In this document: positions 12,851-21,638 of the stretch, one piece after another
Numbering within the stretch: the first letter of the stretch is position 1
Layout of the letters: the number at the start of each line of letters is the position of its first letter
Origin: Hyaloperonospora brassicae
Lineage: Eukaryota; Oomycota; Peronosporomycetes; Peronosporales; Peronosporaceae
Length of the DNA stretch: 64,000 bases
Assembly: GCA_947650285.1 (NCBI GenBank)
Contig: CANTFL010001223.1
Coordinates: forward strand, 62,001 to 126,000
Reading direction: 5' to 3'
Made by a program: the position numbers and the translations under genes
The notes under the pieces: generated by a model
What the model was told of the DNA's origin: nothing
Database searches by the model: none
Seen by the model: the letters and a program-made list of their open reading frames with translations, nothing else

Positions 12851-12864
12851 TTCATTCACTTTCC
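12851..12864 (+). promoter_or_regulatory. oomycete initiator-like core before the antisense ORF
   Basis: TTCATTCACTTTCC resembles the oomycete initiator plus flanking core (TCATT followed by a C-A-(A/C/T)-TTT type stretch). It lies 21 bases before the ATG of the plus-strand antisense ORF, and a similar TTCATTTTCACTT precedes the left copy. This would let the frame be transcribed independently of the sense element. Inference only; no transcript is known to me. Confidence 0.4.
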
Positions 12865-12885
12865 GCTTGGCCTCGCATAGTTAAC

Positions 12886-14604
12886 ATGTCTATGCGAGGT
12901 GACTCAAGACCCACACAGCCTGGTGCTGTGCAAGCCTCTGCGGCAGACGCTTCGTCGTCTGCCGCCCCTTCTTCGCCTGCAGCAACAGGTGCTGCAGGTG
13001 CACGCGGTATCACACCGCGTGCGCACGATGACCCTGATGTAGAGGTCATCTACTCTGGCGAGTCAGACGTGTCTGACTCGGGCAATGCTCCAGAGGCGTC
13101 TCGCTTACCGGCGACGCCTCAGTATTCGCCAAGACCACTGCCGAACGAACGGACTCGTGATTTGCATCACAGTCTGTTCGGCAGTGATGATGATGATGAT
13201 CAGGGTGGTGAGTTCTATTCTTCACCACCGCCGGCTCGTGTGTCTTCGCACGAGCGTGATGACGATGGCGCGAGCCGTCGTCAATCTGGGAGCCGTGGTA
13301 CCGACAAGGGTACCACTGTGAAGCGTGATGAGTTGAAGCCGTGGCGTTTTCCCGAACAACTCATCAATAGCCTGTCTCACGAGACAGGCCAACACCATCC
13401 AATACCCTTATTCGATGCAACCGAGCTTCACGGCTTGAGTCCCAGCGCGAAGAACTTTCGCGCTGAAGAAGATTTTTATCTCGATGTCTTTCTTAGACAT
13501 CGATGGTACAACAGCAACCAAAAGCGTGACAAAACATCGCTTTTGGCTGCGTGGAACGCGTTCGTCCAAAACGTAAAGAATTTTGGACGAGAAGGGTGGC
13601 TCAAGAAACTTGAGGCAACACGCCTCAGGTTCGAACGGCGAACGCCAACCGGTGCTAGGTACCGGTTGCATTGTTTATCGAGTGAGGCAGGCATTCCTTG
13701 CCTCACATGGGGAGACCCTTGTGCGAGTTGTGTTGACAACTCGCAGCGTGCACATAGGGATGTGTACTCCCTAAATTCGCCCTGGGGAAGGGCACATCTC
13801 TCGGAGGAGATGCGTGACGCGATTGCAAACTTGCAATCCGTCTACAAGCGCCTAGGGCGCGTGTTTACCGATGGGCCACAGGACTCATCGGATGAGTCTC
13901 GTCATACTGGCGGACGAGACCTTCAACATCCATCAACAGCTGAGAGCGGGGCTCCCAGCTGTTCCAAGAGGGTGGATACCCCCGCCACTGGACGAGGTAG
14001 CTCGTTCTTGATCCTGAATCGTCACGGTGATTCAAGATACGCTCCACTAGAAAGCGTCGACCACCGTGCGAGTCCACCAAAGGATGTGGTGGAGGAGGAA
14101 AGACCTCCTCCAGATGATTCTGTTCACCATCTCGACCCTTACGAGATGGATCGCGCAATCGATGAATTGCGCGATGACTTGAAGCATAAGCGCGACCGGC
14201 GCTACGCTTTGACCGATACCGTGCGGAAGAACCGCAAGGGTCACGAGGCGGATCGGGCGAGGGATCGCGCCGATTATGCCACGGCGCAGCTTCAGGTCGA
14301 GCGGGATGTCCGCTCCCTATTCGGCGAGCTGGCGACAGCTCGCGGGGAGATATCTCGGTTGAATACCGAGGTATCATATCTGCGCGACCAGACGGATCGT
14401 CTGGAGCGCGAACGCAAGAACTTGATGGATGTTCTTGAACGTGGGGCTATCTTCATCGGAAGAAGAAGGCTCGTACTGACAGTACGACCTAAGCCTCCCC
14501 ACGTAAAACGTAGGATGCGTGCGCATCCTACGTGGCAATTCGAGTGTGTATGCATTGCCCTTGCGATGCAACACTCGAAATGGCCCAATGTATTTCGGCA
14601 GTAG
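12886..14604 (+). CDS. antisense ORF of element A: acidic, coiled-coil protein
   Basis: A 572-codon open frame on the strand opposite gag-pol, between the middle LTR and the integrase core. Starting at ATG 12886 it has an Ala/Ser-rich N terminus, an acidic stretch with DPDVEVIYSGESD (about residues 46-58), Asp-runs near residue 100, a central conserved-looking domain (about 160-320), and a long charged coiled coil (about 415-525) of Arg/Glu/Asp heptads. The sense strand over the same bases encodes the integrase tail and chromodomain in two different frames, whereas this frame is unbroken. The ORF begins next to the LTR, as antisense genes of some retroelements and retroviruses do. Function unknown; DNA- or RNA-associated coiled-coil protein is a guess. 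A start further upstream in the same frame lacks ATG. Confidence 0.55.
   Translation: MSMRGDSRPTQPGAVQASAADASSSAAPSSPAATGAAGARGITPRAHDDPDVEVIYSGESDVSDSGNAPEASRLPATPQYSPRPLPNERTRDLHHSLFGSDDDDDQGGEFYSSPPPARVSSHERDDDGASRRQSGSRGTDKGTTVKRDELKPWRFPEQLINSLSHETGQHHPIPLFDATELHGLSPSAKNFRAEEDFYLDVFLRHRWYNSNQKRDKTSLLAAWNAFVQNVKNFGREGWLKKLEATRLRFERRTPTGARYRLHCLSSEAGIPCLTWGDPCASCVDNSQRAHRDVYSLNSPWGRAHLSEEMRDAIANLQSVYKRLGRVFTDGPQDSSDESRHTGGRDLQHPSTAESGAPSCSKRVDTPATGRGSSFLILNRHGDSRYAPLESVDHRASPPKDVVEEERPPPDDSVHHLDPYEMDRAIDELRDDLKHKRDRRYALTDTVRKNRKGHEADRARDRADYATAQLQVERDVRSLFGELATARGEISRLNTEVSYLRDQTDRLERERKNLMDVLERGAIFIGRRRLVLTVRPKPPHVKRRMRAHPTWQFECVCIALAMQHSKWPNVFRQ
13865..14377 (-). pseudogene. chromodomain-bearing C terminus of element A pol
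   Basis: The minus-strand frame contains a recognisable chromodomain (FLVERILNHRDD, YLVQWRGYPPSWNSWEP) in its C-terminal half after a basic, proline-rich linker. Chromodomains of this type direct integration of chromoviruses to chromatin marks. It is in a different frame from the preceding integrase tail (frames overlap by four bases near 14374), so it needs a frameshift to be part of pol or has been separated by an indel. It lies wholly opposite the intact antisense ORF. Confidence 0.75.
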
Positions 14605-17600
14605 TTTGCTACTGCCGACACTAGTGACTGCATGTCCAGGTAAGTTTACCGTTGACAGTAGTACTAGGTCGTTAACCTTAAATAAAAGAATATTTGCTCT
14701 TCCATTCTTGTCTTCGTTCCGTTTCTGACGGTCCACCGCATTTGCGATGGAGTCCTGAACGAAAGGGACTACCGCTTCTCGAGTCAGCAGGAAGTTCTCT
14801 GCTGACTCTTTGTTTTGTCTGGCAGTGCGCTTCGTGCGCACTGCTAAGAGATTGCTCTCTTCTTCAGCGAGGTTGTCTTCTTCCTCGATGACATAATCGT
14901 TGGCGATGCTGAATATACCAGCATCGTCATCATCATCCGAATCAATAATAGCGTCTTCGCTATTATTGAGATGATCTTCTTCATCGATGTCGACTTGATC
15001 GACATCGGCATCATACGTGACGACGTTTGCGTCGACACGTGATGAGCAAGAGCCAAAACGGTTTTTGCTCGAGCGAGTCCCTCCCCCCTTATATAAGAGT
15101 TACACTCTATAAGGGTGGGCACTCGTGGATGGCGTAGGCCATTCACGTTAAACGGTGTGTGCTGTGTTGAAGCATGCACCGAATTATTGATGGCGAATTC
15201 CACCATGGGTAGGAATTCGCTCCAACTCGGAAACGAGTGGACATATCCTCGAAGAATCTCTTCGAGGACACGGTTCGCACGTTCCGTCTGACCATCTGTT
15301 TCTGGATGGTCAGAAGTGGACATCTTCAATCGTGTTCCGAGAGTACGGAACACGGTTTGCCAAAATTCCGCCGTGAACCGAGGGTCACGGTAGGATACGA
15401 GTTCACGGGGTAACCCGTGGAGTCTAAAGACCGTGTCTAGAAAGACACGAGCACAACCTTGAGCCTTGATTGACTCAGGGACAGCAGCAAGATGGACCAT
15501 CTTGCTGAATCGGTCTACAAACACAAGAATACCATTATTCTTGTGAGCGTCTTCGGGAAACCCGAAGACGAAGTCCATTGAAACGGACTGCCAGCACTCT
15601 GCCGGAACAGGCAGAGGCTGCAATGGCGCACGGGATGAAGGACTAGGCTTCACCCGTTGACAAACTTCGCAAGCACGTATATACTTGCGAACAAACTGAT
15701 ACTGGCGGGGCCAGTAAAAGTCACGACTTACCGTGAGGTAAGTCTTTTCCCTTCCACGATGGCCGCTTGTTGGGGCATCGTGACACTCGTACATGATGCG
15801 CAACCGCAAATCATGATGAGCGGGTACGACTACACGAGGCGTGTCGTCGGCAACGGCTGTATAGTACAGCAATCCGTTGCGCGTACTATACCGATCCGAT
15901 GAGGATCGGTACAAAGCCGGTAAATCCCTCATGGATTTACTGGATGGATTTACCAGATGATCCATCAATCGCAGAAGATCCTTATCTTCCGCGTATGCCT
16001 TTTGTACGTCGTCAAGTAAACTTGACGACGGGACACTGACTGACAGTGTCGCAACAGTGGGCTTATCCTCACTGTTGGATTGTGCGTCCGGCTCGAAATC
16101 GGGCCGGCGCGAAAGAGCATCCGCGACGACATTGAGTCGTCCCGGTTTATGCTCCACGGAGAAGTTATACTCCGCGAAGAAAGACAGCCACCTCGCCATT
16201 CTTTGCGAGAGGTGTGGGCTGTTTACGGCCGTGCGTAATGACGCATGGTCCGTGTAGACAACAAACGGTCTATCTCCCAAGAGATAGACGCGAAACTTAG
16301 CCAGTGCGTATTTCATGGCAAGGATTTCATTGTCATGCACTGGGTAATTACGCTCAGCTGCTTGCAGCTGACGCGACTGATAACAGATGACGCGCTCCGC
16401 GCCATCTGCATCGGACTGCATTAACGCACAGCCGATTGTAAAATCGCTGGCGTCACAGACCACATGAAATGGTATGTCCTGATCTGCAATCGCCAGGATC
16501 GGCGACTGCATCAAGCTTTTCTTGATACCTTCAAAGGAACGCTGGCACTCAGCGTTCCATGACCACTTGACATTTTTCTTGAGCTACCAAGAAAGATGTA
16601 CCGTCATCTCGGCGTAGTTGCACGAGTACTTGTGCAAGTACGCCGCAAGACCAAGGAACTTCCTTAGTCCCTCGACATCGACTGGCAATGACCAGTCGGT
16701 GATCGCCTTGATCTTTTCGGGATCCGGGCGTACGCCATGTTTACCCAAGATGCACCCAAGAAGTGGTATTTCGCTAGCCGCAAATATACACTTCTTGAGG
16801 TTGGCGTACAACTTATGCTTGCGCATAAGTTGAAGAACCTGACGAACGTGAGTTCTGTGAACTTCAACGTCCGTCTTTCCGTCCATAGCCCGGCTATGGA
16901 CGAACACATCGTCGAAATAACTCGGTGCGAAGTCTCGCACCGGTCTCAACAGATTTGTAACACATCTGTTGAATGTTGCAGGGGCATTACTCAGCCCCTG
17001 TGGCATCACTAGCCACTCCCACAGCATCCCGCTGGGGGTACTCACTGCCGTGAACGGGACGTCCCGTTCACGCATCGGGATCTGATAGAATCCATCCATC
17101 AGATCCATGGACGAAAAGATGGTACTCTTTGACATACCATCTATGATTACGTCCTTCCTCGGTATCGGCGTCTGAGCCGGTACCGTTGCAGCATTCAACT
17201 TGTTGAATGCGTGCACTATCCGCCACCCATCTGTGGCCTTTCGCACACAGAAGGTCGGAGAGCTGTGAGGGGATGTTGATTCCCTCACATGGCCCGCTGC
17301 TAAGCGATCGGCAAAGAACTTGTCGATCGCTAGTACTTGTTCACGAGGCAGTGGCCACTGCTTCATGACACAGTATTTCGAGCCCGGTTTGAGCTCGATC
17401 TCGTATCGAGTGCCTTTGTCCTTAGGCAACTCGCAAGGTACGAATTCAGGGAACACATCCCTGAATTCGATCAAATCCTTATACAAAGGATTTGCCTGAA
17501 GTGACTCCCAGGATTGAGACGTGTATCGCCCAATCCGAGTCTTCTCATCGAGGACACTTTCGTCCATCGATGAGCTGCTGAGAACCCGTTCGTTCTCAGC

Positions 17601-18824
17601 AAATACTGTTGCCGACCGAATGTCGGTCACATACTCGTCCTCTGTGACGAGTATGCAGATCTGCTTGACTTTGCCACTACGCAGATCACGCAAGAACCGT
17701 TTCGGTTCTAGCTTTGGCAACTGAGTTATCTCCGAAGTTAACTTCGGAGGCACAATCAGATCAAGCGTATAAGCGCCTACGCTTGATCCGTCATTAAGCA
17801 AGACGTTCAACGTCTCGGTTTCTTCCTGGGAGCTTGCTTCCACAGGTTGCTGAGGTCCTAATCCCTCAGCAAGCGACTCTTGAGGAATTCCTTCCTCAAG
17901 TACGTGGGGACTTATTCCCTCGACGTCTTCCGACTGTGGCTGTGCAACCACAGTCAGGAACCGATCCTCTACGGTCGACTCTCCAGTCGACCTAGGATTT
18001 TCATGTTGCCCCTTGGGGGCAACAGACTTCTTTCTTCTAAGATGCTGCCCGCTAGGCATGCATCCATGTCCCGGTCCACTCGACTTATTCGAGTAATGCA
18101 CCTTCGGTGCTGCCTGTACCTCTGTACAGCCGCCGGGAGCTTGCTTCACAGTGTAGTGATCATGTACACTATGATCTTGTGCAGTCGTGCTAACGACCGT
18201 ACCGCAAGTGCGGTCATCGCACTCACTCGCAGTACGTCCACACGCTTGTGGATTCTCCAAGATGTTCATCATTTGGCCATCTGATGAACAAGCAGCAGGC
18301 ATCTTCACGGATCGATGCTGCCAGCTCACTCTTGGCTCGTATTTTCTGAGCCAAGGCAATCCCAGGATGACATCAAATTTGTCATCCAGATCCAGTACGA
18401 TGAAGTCATCATCGTACTGTTCGCCCTCCAACGTGTAGTGAATTCCTACTACACGCTTCTCAACGGTAATCGATGCGCCTGTTGCAAGGCGCACCGTCAT
18501 CCTCGTGAGGGGAATGTCGCGCTCAACGAACTTGAGACTAAGACCCTCTAGTGACTGGCTTCGAACAAAGTTATTCGACCCCCCACAGTCTACTAGGGCA
18601 CGAAGCGACAAATCATTTGTCGCTTCCGACTTCAAGGTGATGAGCGAAACGTCATCACCAGGTGCAGCGACACACAATGATGGTGTGTCTGGAGCAACTT
18701 TCGTCAAGAGATTTGCAAATTCTCTTGAGGTTGCTGGATCAGTAGGGCGCTCCGCCCCTACTGATCCCGTCCATTTTTTGATGGTCCTCTCCGCTGTTGC
18801 CGTTTCGCAACAGCGCTGGACCAA
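14374..18824 (-). pseudogene. pol: element A pol: protease, RT, RNase H, integrase (broken)
   Basis: The protease region has D-C-G at residue 79 of the first frame instead of D-S/T-G. RT carries the YFDD catalytic box (about residue 636) and FYQIPM/LGLPWL-type motifs. An in-frame TAG at 16586-16584 separates RT from RNase H (DASDFTIG, DHASLRT) and integrase, which continue in the same frame. Integrase has the zinc-binding H...H and CEVC pairs and the first Asp (SMDFV). The second catalytic Asp is replaced by Tyr (S-Y-R-D, codon 15392-15390), which should abolish strand transfer. The C-terminal domain (14374-14841) is in a further frame. The sequence is packed with short inverted repeats. It is a dead copy that could move only in trans. 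Confidence 0.88.
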
Positions 18825-18832
18825 CGCCTATT

Positions 18833-19914
18833 TCAACTTTTGGCAAAAGGTCGTCCATTTCGCTCAATACTGTTTGGTACTGGGCGTGGAGCACTACACT
18901 CGTATGCGTAGTGTCTTAACTTCTGACAGCGATTGCACTTCTGCAATCGCTTGTTATTTGAAGAGTGATGTATCTCGCTCTCAACATAGCAGAGGTCCAT
19001 TGGGTCTGGACCTCCGGAATCTTGTCGTCTTGGCGGACGATATGAGTTTGAGCTAGCATGAGCCTGTCTCATGCTTAAGTCTTCCTCTTCCGCGGCTGAT
19101 ATCGCATCTTCCATCGTATTCAGCTCAAGGCGGAACAGGTGGCTCCTGACGGGCCCTTCTACGAGCCCTTGCATGAACACCGTAATAAACGTGTGTTCAT
19201 GGACTGGGTTAGCAGTTATACTACTCGCGATGAGTCTTATATGTTGGGAGTAAGTGTGAACATCACCCTTACCCTGCTTGAGTTTAAATACCTCTGAACG
19301 AGCTCTGAACTCTGCTCTTGGCGGCTCAAACCTACGTTTGAGCCGTGTTTTGAAGAATTTTGGAGACTCAAAAGTATATAAGTCGCTCATGTACAGCCCT
19401 AAGGCCCAAGTCTTGGCACGTCCCGCCAATTGGGATTGAGAAAATGTTAATTTCATTTGCTCATCGTCGACACGACGTGCCTTTATGAATCTGTCGATTT
19501 CGACGAACCATAACAACAGGGAGTCTTCCTCGACTCCTCTGTACTTGAAAATATCAACCTTCACGATTTCGGGACGACGCGCATGCGCGTCGTCCCGCCC
19601 ACAGCAGCATTAAGTAGCTGCTGTCTCAACAGCTCAGTCTGTTGAGCACCGTATTCTCTCAACTTCTCGGCCTGTTGAGAGCCTTGCTGGTAGAGCAAGG
19701 CTACTTTCTCCCGTTCGGTAGCAAGTTCATATTGAATGAACCTGACGATGGAGGCATGCTGTTGGTCTCTGTTAAAAGACTCCAACATATCGGTAATACC
19801 AATTTTGCTCACAAAAGAGCTTATTCGCCCTACCGCGACCCATTCGAGATCACTCAAATGAGCAAAGCCTTCACTCGTCGCGTGAAGCCTTTCTCCCTCA
19901 TCCATCATGTTCAT
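18833..19914 (-). pseudogene. gag: element A gag, frameshifted
   Basis: ATG at 19914 opens an N-terminal matrix/capsid-like segment that stops at 19561. The capsid (Retrotrans_gag-like WAL, FKxRLKRRF, VHTYSQ motifs) continues in a different frame to 18833 and has no ATG of its own, so a one-base frameshift near 19590 has split the gene. The C terminus has a zinc knuckle C-x2-C-x4-H-x4-C (CNRCQKLRHYAYEC), with Arg where Gly is usual. Pol follows in another frame nine bases downstream. Confidence 0.85.
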
Positions 19915-19940
19915 GATGAATGAGATTCTTCGTCGCTGGA

Positions 19941-19962
19941 AGGACTACAAAGTGCTATCAGG
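19941..19962 (-). promoter_or_regulatory. putative primer-binding region of element A
   Basis: Directly inside the 5' LTR the minus strand reads CCTGATAGCACTTTGTAG. It is not the common initiator-Met site (TGGTATCAGAGC). The corresponding place in element B reads CTTGGTAGCACTCG, which shares the GATAGCACT/GGTAGCACT core, so both families may use the same unidentified tRNA. Confidence 0.4.
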
Positions 19963-20407
19963 TGTAACAGGGCACACCCCTTGCGTGAAATTTACGCAAG
20001 GGTGACGTGTTCCCTACAAGCGTACACAGGGCAACCGAGGAAGCGGTAGGTAAAACAGAACTCGAAAGCTCTGTCTTGATGGAAAAGTAGAACTATTTAG
20101 TTGATATAGTTATTACGTTAATAAATCATCTTTGACTTACTCTGAATATATTAAACTATCTTCTCCTATGTGTGTCCCTTGCTCAACACCCATTGCGCGC
20201 GTCCAGCAGCGATTGGTGGTTGAGTTGATTGATGTACACCGTACATCAACCGAGAAGTGGACCCCTCCACAGACATTATCCTTAGCGATAATAATCCAAC
20301 AATATCACTCATTTCGAGTGATGTTGATTGAATATTATCAAAACAGATAATATTCAAAAATTGGTACTTTCGTACCAATTTTTATGTAACGGGCTCACCC
20401 CGTTACA
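19963..20407 (-). repeat. 5' LTR of element A
   Basis: 445 bp, TGTAAC to GTTACA, same length as 9556-10000 and about 98% identical by eye (differences cluster in the first 60 bases and the terminal palindrome). Perfect stems include the ATTGGTAC/GTACCAAT pair near 20358-20381 and the GAATATTATC pair near 20329-20354. Confidence 0.92.
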
Positions 20408-20412
20408 CCGTT
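20408..20412 (+). repeat. target-site duplication CCGTT, right copy
   Basis: Exact match to 9551-9555; marks the right junction of element A. Confidence 0.88.
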
Positions 20413-21065
20413 GGCATGTCTTTCGCGCCAGACGTACTTTGCTATCGAACGCGACCGCCATGAATGCTCGTCGAGAAGATGTTGCAGCGGGTATATCGAT
20501 TTCTGCAATCTGGTTATCAGCGTCTTGATACACGACTGCCTCCCTTAACGCATGTGTCATTGCAGATATGAGAAATGGGCGCGCAACGGCAATAGGTTTC
20601 CGAAGGCAAAAGATAACGGGTGTGGCTTTTGTGACTTCTGGTAGGAGTGAGTACTCATGGAAGGCTTAAATCTGAGTGGATAAGCTGTGGTCCAAAGTAG
20701 CACAAAGGAGGATTTATTGAATCACCAATCGGCAAACAACAGAGTAGCAACATGAACGGAATGCTTCGTCGTACGACTAGTACGTTAATGCTGTTGTTGG
20801 TGTTCGAAGAAGGTATCGAATTGAGTGGATTGTTGTCAGGTCTCTGGCCGTATCGGTACCAATTCCGTCTAAAAATGATGATTGAAGTCCAGCAGGCGAT
20901 AGAAGAAGCAGTACGGTGTGAAGCGAAGGAGATGTCAATCTCGAATGGTAGAACGATTGGCTACGAAGCAGGTTGTTTGTAGGTAAGACTATAATTTTGG
21001 TAATATACTCAATCTGCAACAACATTTCTTATCGACATTCCTACCCTGTTTAATTGGTTGGTATT
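20413..21065. other. 650-bp spacer between elements A and B
   Basis: Host or old repeat DNA continuing from 9550. A 76-codon plus-strand frame at 20752-20982 (ATG start, hydrophobic near the N terminus, AIEEAV and CEAKEMS stretch) might be an eroded gag fragment; no family was recognised. The last five bases, GTATT (21061-21065), are the likely left target duplication of element B. Confidence 0.4.
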
Positions 21066-21585
21066 TGTAACGGGCCACACGTCGGATGGTAGTCGACGGT
21101 AGTTGTGGTGCACACAAGAGAGGGGTACCCTATAAAGTAATTTTAGAACACAGTGAGTGTATCAATTGTTGAAGACTGATGTCTGTCATCAATTGATTAC
21201 GAGATCTTTTAAGAGGTTATTTAGGGCAGATTAAATACGTTGTTCTAAGGTGTTCTTTTAGGTTTAACAAAAAAAATTCAGTTCCCCTTTTGATCAATAA
21301 GAGACACGTGCCTTACGAGGCGTCTTCGATCGGGAGGACGAAAGCAACGCCTGTAAAGGTAGCTTGTCCTCGAGCACTCTGTGCTGTGATTCTTTTGAAT
21401 CGTCTGGTCCCTCAGGAACGAGGACCGTAAGCTCTCTGAGCTTGTTGACTCTCTGAGTCGGGTTCTCTGAACCAAACCTTAGCTCTCTGAGCTGTTGACT
21501 CTCTGAGTCGGGTTCGTAGAGCCAAATTTGCTCGTGAGAGCGTTAAGTCTTCCTCTGACTTAAGGAGCTGTGCAGCTCCGCTACA
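21066..21585 (+). repeat. 5' LTR of element B
   Basis: Begins TGTAACGGG and ends CGCTACA. It contains a CTATAAAG TATA-like sequence near 21131 and the micro-hairpin array at 21429-21523. Confidence 0.92.
21429..21523 (+). repeat. array of six tri-loop micro-hairpins in the element B LTR
   Basis: Six consecutive palindromes have 5-6-bp arms and a 3-nt loop: 21429-21443, 21447-21459, 21461-21473, 21481-21493, 21497-21509 and 21511-21523. The first five share the loop TCT (for example GACTC-TCT-GAGTC and GGTTC-TCT-GAACC); the sixth has loop GTA. The array is preserved in the 3' LTR at 28592-28685. It lies in the probable R/U5 part of the LTR and could fold in the RNA. Confidence 0.75.
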
Positions 21586-21605
21586 CTTGGTAGCACTCGT
21601 ACTCA
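21586..21605 (+). promoter_or_regulatory. putative primer-binding region of element B
   Basis: Immediately after the 5' LTR the sequence CTTGGTAGCACTCGTACTC resembles the equivalent site of element A. The priming tRNA was not identified. Confidence 0.4.
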
Positions 21606-21638
21606 ATCTTTATCTGAGTCGGTAACGACTGATCCTCT

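Larger units (their letters stand above)
9556..20407 (-). mobile_element. composite Ty3/gypsy chromodomain retrotransposon (element A)
   Basis: The order on the minus strand is LTR (20407-19963), primer-binding region, gag, protease, reverse transcriptase, RNase H, integrase, chromodomain, polypurine tract, LTR (12753-12363), then a second 3' internal segment (12362-10001) with its own polypurine tract and a final LTR (10000-9556). The outer LTRs are both 445 bp and differ at only about eight sites by eye. The middle LTR is shorter (391 bp) and clearly diverged. Gag, pol and the left antisense frame carry frameshifts or stops, so the copy is not autonomous. Dense short inverted repeats run through it and are not seen at this density in the flanks. 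Confidence 0.9.
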
